From positions 1,302,001 through 1,366,000 of the forward strand of contig CAWAGG010000006.1 in the NCBI GenBank assembly GCA_963781595.1: 64,000 nt of DNA. Reading direction: 5' to 3'. Origin of the DNA: JBEDUK01 sp963781595 (GTDB lineage: Bacteria; Actinomycetota; UBA4738). The translations under genes and the position numbers were made by a program. Within the stretch, counting starts at the first letter, position 1; every line of letters starts with the position of its first letter. Below are positions 18,948-27,612 of this stretch, in pieces. The notes beneath the pieces were generated by a model that worked only from the letters and a program-made list of their open reading frames with translations, did not search any database and was not told where the DNA came from.

Positions 18948-19102
18948 TCCTCGACACCGGGGTGATCTTCGCGTCGATCGATCGCGATGCTGCCCGGCAT
19001 CGGGAGTGCCGCGACCTGATCGGCGAGGCCACACTGGATCATCGTCACTTCGCCGTGATCCGGCCGCGACACGTCGACGCGTCGGAGCTGGCGCCGGCAT
19101 GA
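18938..19102 (+). pseudogene. Internally deleted VapC-like PIN toxin
   Basis: The 54-residue frame starts MALILDTGVIFASIDRDA, which is the N-terminus of a VapC RNase with the first catalytic Asp. After DLIGEA it jumps directly to LDHRHFAVIRPRHVDA, the normal C-terminal end of a VapC. About 70 central residues, including the remaining acidic catalytic residues, are missing without a frame change. The protein should be inactive. It overlaps the antitoxin at its start, and its TGA overlaps the ATG of the next gene (ATGA), so it still couples translation along the operon. Confidence 0.75.
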
Positions 19103-20304
19103 AGACGTTCGAAGACCAGGCGCTCGGGAGGTTCGCCGACATCCCACGGCACGGTCTGTTCACGCCGGTGCACGACGAGCTCCGCTCCGCGGTCCGCGCG
19201 TGGGTCGCCGGCGAGATCGCCCCGCACGTCGAGGACTGGGAGCGCGAACGCGACTTCCCCGTCCGGGACATCGTGCATGCGGCCGGCGCGCTGGGGTTGT
19301 TCGGCGCGAAGTACGAGGAACGCTACGGGGGAACGGGTCCCGATCTGGTCGCCGACGCGGTGATCACCGAGGAGCTGTCGCGGTGCGGGAGCGGGGGGGT
19401 CGCGGCGGCGCTCGGGGCGCACAAGGACCTCGGCCCGTACTACGTGTATCGGTTCGGGACCGAGGCGCAGCGCGAACGATGGCTCGTCCCCGCCGTGGCC
19501 GGCGTGAAGATCGGCGCGCTCGCGGTGACGGAGCCTGGCGCCGGATCGGACGTCGCCGGCATCACGACCCGCGCGGAGCGTCTCGCGAGCGGTGGCTGGC
19601 GCCTCTCCGGCACGAAGACGTTCATCACGAACGGCCCCGTGGCGGACTTCGCGGTCGTCGCCGCGCGTACGTCCGACGAGGCAGACGCCGAACGCCGCTT
19701 CGACGGCCTGTCGCTGTTCGTGGTGGAGGCGGGGATGCCGGGCTTCTCCGCCCAGCGGATCGACACCGTCGGCTGGCGGACGTCGCACACGGGCGAGCTG
19801 GTCTTCGAGGGATGCGAGCTCCCGGCCGATGCGCTGCTCGGCGAGGAGGGCCGCGGGTTCCAGCAGATCATGGCGAACTTCCAGTGGGAACGGCTGGTGA
19901 TGGCCCTGGGCGCGGTCGCGGGCGCGGAGCAGGCGCTCGAGCTGGGGATCGCGTACGCGCGTGACCGCAGCGCCTTCGGGAGGCCGGTCGCGAAGTTCCA
20001 GACCTGGCGGCACCGGTTCGCCGACCTGTCGACGCAGATCGAGGCCGCGCGTTCGCTGACGTACGGGGCGCTGCGGAAGGTCGTCGCCGGGGAGGACGCG
20101 ACCCGCGAGGTCTCGATGGCGAAATGGTTCGCGACCGAACTCGCGTGGCAGGTGGCCGACGAGGCGCTCCAGGTCCACGGCGGGTACGGCTACGTGATGG
20201 AGTACCCGGTGCAGCGTGCGTGGCGCGATGCGCGCCTCGGTCCGATCGGCGGCGGGACGACCGAGGTGATGAAAGAGATCATCGGTCGCTCGTTCGGACT
20301 GTGA
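19099..20304 (+). CDS. Acyl-CoA dehydrogenase
   Basis: A 401-residue acyl-CoA dehydrogenase homologous to the gene at 17534, with FAD loop VTEPGAGSDVAGITT, the motif GTKTFITNG, ARDRSAFGRPVAKFQ, and the C-terminal IGGGTTEVMKEIIGRSFGL with the conserved Glu. The ATG at 19099 overlaps the stop of the decayed toxin frame (ATGA), so translation is probably coupled; the open frame upstream of it lies inside the toxin remnant. It has 15-20 extra N-terminal residues compared with the first copy. Two neighbouring dehydrogenases, plus enoyl-CoA hydratase and a B12 mutase elsewhere in the window, point to acyl-CoA or branched-chain degradation. Confidence 0.93.
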   Translation: MKTFEDQALGRFADIPRHGLFTPVHDELRSAVRAWVAGEIAPHVEDWERERDFPVRDIVHAAGALGLFGAKYEERYGGTGPDLVADAVITEELSRCGSGGVAAALGAHKDLGPYYVYRFGTEAQRERWLVPAVAGVKIGALAVTEPGAGSDVAGITTRAERLASGGWRLSGTKTFITNGPVADFAVVAARTSDEADAERRFDGLSLFVVEAGMPGFSAQRIDTVGWRTSHTGELVFEGCELPADALLGEEGRGFQQIMANFQWERLVMALGAVAGAEQALELGIAYARDRSAFGRPVAKFQTWRHRFADLSTQIEAARSLTYGALRKVVAGEDATREVSMAKWFATELAWQVADEALQVHGGYGYVMEYPVQRAWRDARLGPIGGGTTEVMKEIIGRSFGL

Positions 20305-20335
20305 GCAAGGCTGGAGCCTCTCCCACCACCCAACG

Positions 20336-20341
20336 TAGACT
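20336..20341 (+). promoter_or_regulatory. -10 box of a leaderless cyclase/ATPase gene
   Basis: TAGACT ends 9 bases before ATG 20351, again predicting a leaderless transcript. Confidence 0.6.
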
Positions 20342-20350
20342 TCGCGAGCC

Positions 20351-23300
20351 ATGACCTGCCACTCATGTGGCGCCGAGAACCCCACGGGCCAGCGCTTCTG
20401 CGGGTCCTGCGGAGGACCGCTCTCCGCCGAACCCACCACCATGCGGGAAGAGCGCAAGGTCGTCACGGTGCTGTTCTGCGACCTCGCCGGGTTCACGGCC
20501 GCCAGCGAGTCGGCCGACCCGGAGGACGTCCGTGCGCACCTGGTCCCGTACCAGCGGATGCTCCGGGATGAGATCGAGCGGCACGGCGGGACCGTCGACA
20601 AGTTCAGCGGCGACGGCGTGATGGCCGTCTTCGGCGCGCCAGCGGCGCACGAGGACGACGCCGAACGCGCGGTCCGGTCTGCGCTCCGGATCCTGGACCG
20701 GATCGACCACCTGAACGAGCGGGACCACACGTTCGGACTGCCGGTCCGGATCGGCATCAACACGGGTGAGGCGATCGTCGCGCTCGACGTGCGTCCGGAG
20801 GCCGGCGAGGACTGGGTGGCCGGCGATGTCGTGAACACGGCGGCACGACTCCAGGGGATCGCTCCGATCGGAGGGATCGTGGTCGGGGAGCGGACCTACC
20901 GCCTCACGCACGACGAGATCGACTACGAACCGCGATCGCCGGTCGCGGTCAAAGGCAAGAGCCGCGCGGTGCTTAGCTGGCGGGTCGTCGGCACGAGGGC
21001 TCGGTTCGGCACCGACCGGATCGAAGTAGCGTTCACACCGTTCGTCGGCCGCGAGCGCGAAACCGCACTGCTCCGGGCGACGTTCGACCGCGCCCTCGCG
21101 GACCCTTCCGTCCAGCTCGTGACGATCGTCGGCGAGCCGGGGATCGGGAAGTCCCGGTTGGTGGCCGAGCTGTTCCACATGATCGAGGAACGTACCGATC
21201 TGGTCCGGTGGCGCCAGGGAAGGTGCCTACCCTACGGGGAGGGCATAACGTTCTGGGCACTGGGGGAGATCGTCAAAGCCCACTGCGGGATCCTCGAGTC
21301 CGACTCGGGCGATGAGGCTGCATCGAAGCTCGCGCGAACCCTTGCGCGGTTGTCGGTGGACGCATCCGAGCGTGCCTGGGTGAGCGCGCGGCTATCGCCC
21401 CTCGTGGGGTTGATCTCCGATGCGGGTGACGATGCCGCCCAGGAGGAATCCTTCGCGGCCTGGCGCACGTTCCTCGAGCGCATCGCCGAACGCGAGCCGT
21501 TCGTCCTGGTCGTGGAGGACATCCATTGGGCTGATCCGGCACTGCTCGCTTTCATCACGCAGATCGCCGAGAGATCGTTCGGGATCCCGCTCGTCGTCTT
21601 GGTGACCGCGCGGCCCGAGCTCTACGATCGGGAGCCGAGCTGGGCCGGGGGTCTACGGAACGCCACCACGATTTCGCTCGCGCCCCTATCGGGCGCCGAG
21701 ACTGGGGAACTTGTGTCCGCGTTGCTCGAGGGGACCCTCCTGCCGGACGAGGTTCGATCCGCTCTCGTCGAGCGCTCGGGCGGCAATCCGCTGTTCGCGG
21801 AACAGTTCGTCCGCCTGCTCGCCGAACGGGGCGTCCTCGTCCGTGAGGAGCGCGAGTGGGTGATGGTGCACGATCGCGACATACCGACCCCGGAGGGCAT
21901 CCTGGCGCTCGTCGCGGCGCGGTTGGACGCCCTCCCGGCCGACCGTAAGGCCCTGCTCTCCGATGCGTCCGTGGTCGGCAAGGTGTTCTGGTCCTCGGCC
22001 GTGGCTTCGATGGCCGGGCTCTCGGTGAAGGCCGTCGATGGGGCGCTCCGGGACCTCGTACCGCGTGAGCTGGTTCGACCGACGCGTTCGTCCAGCATGG
22101 CGGGAACGGCGGAGTACACGTTCTGGCATGCCTTGGTCGCGGACGTGGCGTATGCGGAGATCCCCCGAGCGGAGCGGGCTGCCAAGCACCTCGCGGCCGC
22201 TGTATGGATCGAGGAGACGGCCGCCGAGCGCTTGGAGGACCACGCGGAGATCCTGGCCCATCACTACTCGACGGCCCTCGATCTCGCCGTCGAAGTCGGT
22301 CGGGACGATCTTGTGGATCAGGCCAGGCCGCGCGCGCTCACGTACTTGATCCTCGCAGGAGATCGGGCCTTGGAGCTCGATGTTCCCGTGGCCGAAGCGC
22401 GCTACAGCGCAGCACTCACGTTCACCCCGGCCGGTGATCCGCAACGGGCGCATGTGCTCGTCCGATGGGCCGATGCGGCGCGCCGCCTTGGACGCTTCGC
22501 GCAAGCCGTATCCGCTCTGGAGGAAGCGCTCGCCGACTTCGAGCGGACGCGCGACGTCCTGGCCGCCGCTCGGAGCATGGACCTCCTGTCGAACGTCCTG
22601 TGGCAACAGGCGGAAGGGCAGAGGTCCCGCGAGGTCGCGACGCAAGCGGTGACCCTGCTCGAGTCGCAGCCACCCAGTGCGGAGCTCGTCGCTGCGTACG
22701 CCGGAGAGTCCGCCGGCCACTACCTCGATGGCGAATTCACAGACGCGATCCGTTTCGCAGACCGGGCTATCGCGCTCGCTGCCTCCATCGGGCTGGAGGA
22801 TCCGGTGACGGCGCTGCACTTCCGGGGCTTCGCCCGACGCGAGATGGGAGACGCCGGCGGCATGGACGACGTGCGACGGGCTCTGGAGCTGGGCATCGTA
22901 CGGGGTCAGAGCATGGCCGTGCTTCCGATATACAACAACCTCGCGCTGCAGTCTTGGTTGGATGAGGGGCCGCAGTCTGCGGTCGACACGCTGATGGACG
23001 GGGTCCGGTTCGCGGAGCGGAGGGGGTTAGGGACGGAGTTGCATGCTGTTCAATTGTGCGGTCCCCTCCATGACCTGGGCAGGTGGCATGAGGTCCTGAC
23101 GAAGGCTGAAGAGCTGTCTGAATCCGTCGAGGCGACGGGATCGTCCGTTGCACTGTCGAACCTCCGCAAGTACCAGGCCCGTGTATTTGCTCTCATCGGC
23201 GAATGCCGAAAGGCGCTCCCGTTGGCTGAGTTCGCACTCGATGTAGCCCGTGACATGGGAAGCGTGGACTGGATCATGCCGGCGGTGTCGGTGACGGCGC

Positions 23301-23782
23301 TAGCGCGACTCGGCACCGACGACCGGAGTGGAGCCGTCGACCTCCTGTCCGGCCTCGCGCGAACCCCGAAGTTCAGGGAGACGGCGAGCGCAGCCTGGTT
23401 CCTCGCGGAGATGATCCGAACGGCGACCGGCGCGGGCGACGTGGCGCTCGCTGAGCGACTGGCGGGCGGCTTCGAGCCGATCAGCGCGTACATGGGCCAC
23501 GCCCTGTTCGTGGCACACCCCATCGTGGCCGAGGCGAAGGGTGAGTTCGAGCCGGCCGCCCGCGATTACGCGGAAGCCGCCGACCGGTGGGAGCGGTTCG
23601 GCGTCGTTCCTGAACGAGCCTTCGCCCTGCTCGGCCTCGGGAGGTGCCGGCTGGAGCTGGGGCACCGCGGCGTGACCGACACGCTCCAGGAGGCGCGGGC
23701 GATCTTCAAAGCGCTCGGCGCGCGGCCGTCGCTCGATGAAACGGACGCGCTGCTCGAACGCGCGACAGCGTTGAGCTCGTAG
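20351..23782 (+). CDS. Zinc-ribbon class III nucleotidyl cyclase with AAA ATPase and TPR region
   Basis: 1143 residues. A zinc ribbon uses C3, C6, C17 and C20. A class III cyclase domain (about 35-215) keeps metal Asp44 and Asp88, substrate Lys84 (DKFSGDG) and the VNTAAR pair, so unlike the two giant paralogues it looks catalytically complete. An AAA_16/STAND-like ATPase follows, with Walker A GEPGIGKS at 261-268 and Walker B near VVEDIHWAD. The last 500 residues are TPR-like helices. This is the common actinobacterial cyclase-ATPase-TPR regulator type, thought to make cAMP in response to a partner or ligand. Start ATG is leaderless. It may supply the signal read by the cNMP-binding proteins in this window. 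Confidence 0.9.
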   Translation: MTCHSCGAENPTGQRFCGSCGGPLSAEPTTMREERKVVTVLFCDLAGFTAASESADPEDVRAHLVPYQRMLRDEIERHGGTVDKFSGDGVMAVFGAPAAHEDDAERAVRSALRILDRIDHLNERDHTFGLPVRIGINTGEAIVALDVRPEAGEDWVAGDVVNTAARLQGIAPIGGIVVGERTYRLTHDEIDYEPRSPVAVKGKSRAVLSWRVVGTRARFGTDRIEVAFTPFVGRERETALLRATFDRALADPSVQLVTIVGEPGIGKSRLVAELFHMIEERTDLVRWRQGRCLPYGEGITFWALGEIVKAHCGILESDSGDEAASKLARTLARLSVDASERAWVSARLSPLVGLISDAGDDAAQEESFAAWRTFLERIAEREPFVLVVEDIHWADPALLAFITQIAERSFGIPLVVLVTARPELYDREPSWAGGLRNATTISLAPLSGAETGELVSALLEGTLLPDEVRSALVERSGGNPLFAEQFVRLLAERGVLVREEREWVMVHDRDIPTPEGILALVAARLDALPADRKALLSDASVVGKVFWSSAVASMAGLSVKAVDGALRDLVPRELVRPTRSSSMAGTAEYTFWHALVADVAYAEIPRAERAAKHLAAAVWIEETAAERLEDHAEILAHHYSTALDLAVEVGRDDLVDQARPRALTYLILAGDRALELDVPVAEARYSAALTFTPAGDPQRAHVLVRWADAARRLGRFAQAVSALEEALADFERTRDVLAAARSMDLLSNVLWQQAEGQRSREVATQAVTLLESQPPSAELVAAYAGESAGHYLDGEFTDAIRFADRAIALAASIGLEDPVTALHFRGFARREMGDAGGMDDVRRALELGIVRGQSMAVLPIYNNLALQSWLDEGPQSAVDTLMDGVRFAERRGLGTELHAVQLCGPLHDLGRWHEVLTKAEELSESVEATGSSVALSNLRKYQARVFALIGECRKALPLAEFALDVARDMGSVDWIMPAVSVTALARLGTDDRSGAVDLLSGLARTPKFRETASAAWFLAEMIRTATGAGDVALAERLAGGFEPISAYMGHALFVAHPIVAEAKGEFEPAARDYAEAADRWERFGVVPERAFALLGLGRCRLELGHRGVTDTLQEARAIFKALGARPSLDETDALLERATALSS

Positions 23783-23786
23783 GACC

Positions 23787-24077
23787 TCAGCGAATCGAGC
23801 CTGGCCGGACGCGTCCCTCGGTGACGACCACGCCCTCGGCGCGCAGACTCGCGGCCTGCCTGCGTTCGTGTCCGGGGACCAGCCTCCCGGTCGCGGTGAC
23901 GACCCGCCACCACGGAACCTCGTCCGGGCAACGCGCCATCACGTTGCCGACCGCGCGGGCCGCGCCCGGCGAGCCTGCCTCGGCCGCGACCTCACCGTAC
24001 GTGACGATGTCGCCAGGCTTCAGCGAGCGGAGGACCGCCAGCACCCGATCCTCGAACGTCGGTGTCGTCCCGCCCAC
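23787..24077 (-). CDS. Alkyltransferase-like protein (ATL), DNA alkylation damage recognition
   Basis: A 96-residue relative of O6-alkylguanine-DNA methyltransferase C-terminal domains (FEDRVLAVLRSLKPGDIVTYGEVA, RAVGNVMARCP, VPWWRVV). The active-site motif PCHRV is PWWRV here, so the alkyl-accepting Cys is Trp, as in ATL proteins that flip and flag O6-alkylguanine for nucleotide excision repair instead of repairing it. GTG start with a CATACT box 10 bases upstream, probably leaderless. It ends 4 bases after the convergent cyclase gene and is divergent to the DUF72 gene. Confidence 0.88.
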   Translation of the reverse strand: MGGTTPTFEDRVLAVLRSLKPGDIVTYGEVAAEAGSPGAARAVGNVMARCPDEVPWWRVVTATGRLVPGHERRQAASLRAEGVVVTEGRVRPGSIR

Positions 24078-24099
24078 GGAAGGAGAAGTATGTCGAACG

Positions 24100-24846
24100 G
24101 TGATCCACGTCGGGACGAGCGGCTGGCAGTACCGGCACTGGCGCGGCCGGTTCTACCCGGAACGCCTGCCGCAGGCCGCGTGGCTCGAGCATTACGCGAC
24201 CGCGTTCGCGACCGTCGAACTGAACAACTCGTTCTACCGGCTGCCTTCGCAGGCGGCGTTCGACGCGTGGCGCGAACGGACCCCGGACGGGTTCGTGTTC
24301 GCCGTGAAGGCCAGCCGGTACATCACGCACATCCGGCGGCTCCGCGAACCGCTGGAGCCGGTCGAGCTATTCTGGTCACGCGCCGAGCGGCTCGGGCCGA
24401 AGCTCGGGCCGGTGCTCTTCCAGCTGCCGCCGAGGTTCGGCGTCGACCTCGGACGGCTTGGCGCCTTGCTCGACGTTCTGCCGAACGACATGCGAGCGGC
24501 GTTCGAGTTCCGCGATTCATCGTGGATGGTAAAGCAGGTTTACGAACTGCTCGACCGTGCCGGCGCAGCGCTCGTCCTCGCGGATCGGCCGGGCGCTAGG
24601 GTTCCAGACGTCGTCACCGGCGGATGGTCGTACGTTCGCTTCCATCAGGGCCAGGCGACGCGGCCCGACTATGCGAAAGAGAAGCTGCGACGGTGGGCGG
24701 GTCGCCTGGCGACCATGCCGGCGCGGGACGTCTTCGCCTACTTCAACAACGACCAGGGCGGTGCTGCGGTCCGCGACGCGCTGGCCCTACGTCGGATGCT
24801 GGAGCGGCTCGGGGCACCCGTCGCTCGGGCGCACGGCTCAGGCTGA
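24100..24846 (+). CDS. DUF72 (YecE) family protein
   Basis: A 248-residue TIM-barrel-like DUF72 protein with the signature GTSGWQYRHWRGRFYP near the N-terminus, ELNNSFYRLPS, and YFNNDQGGAAVRDA at the C-terminal side. The biochemical role of DUF72 is not established; a nuclease-like or sugar-isomerase-like barrel has been suggested for the family. I choose GTG 24100 because aggagaag is 10 bases upstream and the first residues (MIHVGTSG) match family starts; the longer frame would overlap the ATL promoter. Its 3' end overlaps the convergent ferritin gene by 9 bases. Confidence 0.85.
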   Translation: MIHVGTSGWQYRHWRGRFYPERLPQAAWLEHYATAFATVELNNSFYRLPSQAAFDAWRERTPDGFVFAVKASRYITHIRRLREPLEPVELFWSRAERLGPKLGPVLFQLPPRFGVDLGRLGALLDVLPNDMRAAFEFRDSSWMVKQVYELLDRAGAALVLADRPGARVPDVVTGGWSYVRFHQGQATRPDYAKEKLRRWAGRLATMPARDVFAYFNNDQGGAAVRDALALRRMLERLGAPVARAHGSG

Positions 24847-25338
24847 CGCCGCTCCGTCGGCCGCCGTTCGGCTGCCCAGCTCGCGGTCCAGGATCAGGAG
24901 CGCTGCTCCGCTATCGCCCGCGAGCTCCATCGAGCCCACGATCCGCTCGACGGTACGTTCCTCCTCCATCTGCTCGCTGACGAACCACTCGAGGAACACC
25001 TCCGTGGTCCGGTCGGCCTTCTCGGCGAGGGCGAGGATCGCGGCCGTCACCGTTCGCTCGTGCTCGAGCGCTCGCTGGAACGTCTCCAGCGCCGACCCGA
25101 AGTCCTCGGGCGGCGCCTCGATGGCCCCGAGCCGGGCGCGGCCGCCGCGATCCAGGATGTGCTCGAAGAACCGCATCGCGTGCCCGGTCTCCTCCTGGGC
25201 CTGCAGGCGCATCCAGGTCGCGCAGCCGGTCAGGTTCCGGTGATCCATCTGGGCAACCATGGCGAGGTAGACGTGGGCGGACGCGAACTCCAGGTTCATC
25301 TGGTCGTTCAGCGCGGCCTCGAGCGTTGGGTCCAGCAC
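24838..25338 (-). CDS. ftn: Ferritin
   Basis: A 166-residue four-helix ferritin without a heme-binding Met of bacterioferritin type in the expected place. Ferroxidase-site residues are at E17, E50 and H53 (QEETGH), with further acidic residues in the HERTV and SEQMEEE segments, so it should oxidise Fe(II) and store Fe(III) in the cytoplasm. The family length is normal. Start GTG 25338 with ggaggg 4-5 bases upstream. It is a single-gene unit convergent with DUF72; no Fur-type box was seen in front. Confidence 0.9.
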   Translation of the reverse strand: MLDPTLEAALNDQMNLEFASAHVYLAMVAQMDHRNLTGCATWMRLQAQEETGHAMRFFEHILDRGGRARLGAIEAPPEDFGSALETFQRALEHERTVTAAILALAEKADRTTEVFLEWFVSEQMEEERTVERIVGSMELAGDSGAALLILDRELGSRTAADGAASA

Positions 25339-25494
25339 GGGTCCCTCCAGGTCCTGGGCGATCGCCTCGGGTCGCCGCCATCTTAGGTGGGGACCGCGGA
25401 AGCTCGCGAGGAGCCGGATGCCGCGTGATCGTGAACCTGATGGGGCATCGAGCCTTGCCGCCGGACGACACTTGCATCGTCGTTCAGCACGACG

Positions 25495-27390
25495 CTAGCG
25501 GGCGGAGCGCTCGCGCCGCCGGATCCGGCCTCTGCGCGCCTGGAGCCGTCGCCGCCTCCCGACGTAGACTCCGGCCGTCATGATCTGCCCCTCCTGCGGA
25601 GCGAACATCTCTCCGAGCCGGGCCGCGACCGCCAGATCCCCTTCGGCCGTGATCCGGCCATCGAAGAAGGCACGCAGTCCGTCCACGTCACCGCTCACGA
25701 TGCCGCCGAACGTCGCGACCGACATGCGGAGCGTGACGGCAGTGTCGTGGGCTAACCCGCGCTTCGCGAACGCCCGGGTCCCCGCGATCTGTACCGCCCA
25801 TCGGTGGGTCCGGGTGCGGCCCTTGAGCTCGTACTGGACCGACCCGGCTTCGAACCCCTGTGCCTTCGTCGGGTCGAACGACCGCGCCATGCCGCTGAAG
25901 ATCATCCCGAGCACGACGGGGTTCCCGACGATCCGGTCGAGCTGGTCGTCCGACTTGCCCTTCAGGAACGCGACGAATCGCTCCTGGCCCTTGCGCTGGA
26001 GCTCTGCCTGGCGCATCTTCCAACGCTCGCGTCGCGCCTGCGCGCCACTCCGGTCCGTCGTGCGGACGTCCGCGGCGCGGGTCGCATCGCGGTCGGCGGA
26101 CGACCCGGCCGCCCGGTCCGGGATGAGCTGCGGTGCGGGGTCCGGCTCGCCCTGTGATCCGATCACGTAGTCCTCGGGGGCGATCCGAGCCGGCGCGCGC
26201 CGGGCGAGCGCCGACGCCATCGCAGGGGCCAGACGCTCGTGGCGCGCCGCGTCCTCGGCATCGGCGGTCTCGGCGTACTTCGGCAGCACCGTCTTGCCGA
26301 ACAGCTCCAGCGACTCGCAGATGTGCTCGTGCCGGTTCCGCCCGGCCTGCGAGACGAAGATGATCTGATCGACGCCGGCGGCTCGGTACCGTTCGACCAG
26401 CTCCTCGATCTGCTTCGGCGTCCCGATCGCTCCCCTGAGCGACCCGAGGCCCTGCTCGAGCAGGTTCACGCCGAGCGGCGCCGCGTCGGCGGTCACGATG
26501 TCGCGGGCGAACCCGAACTCGCTCCGGTTCTGCTCGAACTCCTCCCACACGTTCGTCCGCCCCGGGCGGTGCTTGCCGAACACGTAGTAGTGCGTCAGCG
26601 AGTACCCGAAGAAGTGCGCACCGTCGATCCCGCGTTCGATCGCGGTCTCCTCGTCTTCGTGGCACATGAACGGGAGCACGACCGCGACGTTCGGATTCAC
26701 GGCGAAGCCGCCCGCGATGCAGTCCTCCGAGGCGATGATCCGGTAGTACTCGTCGACCCACTCCTTCGCCTCTTCGGGCTCGACGAACGAGAACGACAGC
26801 GCCCCAAGGCCTTTCGACGCGGCCATCAGGATCGTCTCGCGCCGGCTGCAGGCGACCCACAGCGGCGGGTGCGGCTTCTGCACCGGCTTCGGGACGACGT
26901 TGCGCGGCGGCATCTTCGTCCACGTTCCATCGAACCCGGCGAAGGGCTCCTCGACGAACATCCGCGTGATCGCGTCCAGCGATTCCTCCCACTGCGCGCG
27001 CTTCGTGTCCCGGTCGACGCCGAACCCGCCCAGCTCGGCCTGCGACGACGACTCGCCGGTCCCGAACTCCACCCGTCCGCCGCTCACCAGGTCGAGGGTG
27101 GCCACCCGCTCCGCGACGCGCGCCGGATGGTTGAACCCGGGTGGGATCTGCACGATCCCGTGCCCGAGCCGGATCCGCTCGGTGCGCTGCGAAGCGGCCG
27201 CGAGGAACACCTCGGGCGCCGACGAGTGCGAGTACTCCTCCAGGAAGTGGTGTTCGACCTCCCAGACGACGTCGAACCCCACGCGGTCCGCGAGTTCGAC
27301 CTGCTCCAGCGCGTCGGAGAGGAGGTGGCGCTCGGCGTCCGACTCCCACGGCCGGGGCAGCTGATGTTCGTAGAAGATCCCGAACCTCAT
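25495..27390 (-). CDS. Luciferase-like monooxygenase (LLM) fused to an SCP2 sterol-carrier domain
   Basis: A 631-residue fusion. Residues 1 to about 375 are a luciferase-fold flavin or F420-dependent oxidoreductase (MRFGIFYEHQLPRPW, EVEHHFLEEYSHSSAPEVFL, GRVEFGTGESSSQ, GTPKQIEELVERYRAAG). A linker rich in Ala, Arg and Asp follows. Residues about 480-600 are an SCP2-like lipid-binding domain (FDPTKAQGFEAGSVQYELKG, TAEGDLAVAARLGEMF). ATG with cgaggagg upstream. Coupling of a hydride-transfer enzyme to a lipid carrier suggests a hydrophobic substrate. Two stand-alone SCP2 proteins flank an alcohol dehydrogenase at 36-38 kb. Confidence 0.85.
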   Translation of the reverse strand: MRFGIFYEHQLPRPWESDAERHLLSDALEQVELADRVGFDVVWEVEHHFLEEYSHSSAPEVFLAAASQRTERIRLGHGIVQIPPGFNHPARVAERVATLDLVSGGRVEFGTGESSSQAELGGFGVDRDTKRAQWEESLDAITRMFVEEPFAGFDGTWTKMPPRNVVPKPVQKPHPPLWVACSRRETILMAASKGLGALSFSFVEPEEAKEWVDEYYRIIASEDCIAGGFAVNPNVAVVLPFMCHEDEETAIERGIDGAHFFGYSLTHYYVFGKHRPGRTNVWEEFEQNRSEFGFARDIVTADAAPLGVNLLEQGLGSLRGAIGTPKQIEELVERYRAAGVDQIIFVSQAGRNRHEHICESLELFGKTVLPKYAETADAEDAARHERLAPAMASALARRAPARIAPEDYVIGSQGEPDPAPQLIPDRAAGSSADRDATRAADVRTTDRSGAQARRERWKMRQAELQRKGQERFVAFLKGKSDDQLDRIVGNPVVLGMIFSGMARSFDPTKAQGFEAGSVQYELKGRTRTHRWAVQIAGTRAFAKRGLAHDTAVTLRMSVATFGGIVSGDVDGLRAFFDGRITAEGDLAVAARLGEMFAPQEGQIMTAGVYVGRRRRLQARRGRIRRRERSAR

Positions 27391-27574
27391 CGTGGTCCTC
27401 CTCGCCCAGCCGTGCGCGGCCGTCCACCACGATGGCCGGCGGCCCTGTAGCGTATCGCCTCGTGAACGCCGAGGAACCGACGTTCGGCCGAACGGCCATT
27501 GAAGGCGGGAGGGTCCTCGCGCCGATGAGTCCTCTCGACGGACGCTTTACTGGAGCGGTCCGACCAGCGATGAT

Positions 27575-27598
27575 GCTGCACGTATGTCCACGTGCAGC
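27575..27598. repeat. Perfect 9-6-9 inverted repeat before the RsiG-like gene
   Basis: GCTGCACGT and ACGTGCAGC flank a 6-base centre and end 14 bases before ATG 27613. It could be an operator for the gene, or an RNA hairpin masking its start. A 12-base palindrome GTTCGGCCGAAC lies about 95 bases further upstream. Confidence 0.6.
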
Positions 27599-27612
27599 GG
27601 AGTACTGATGCG

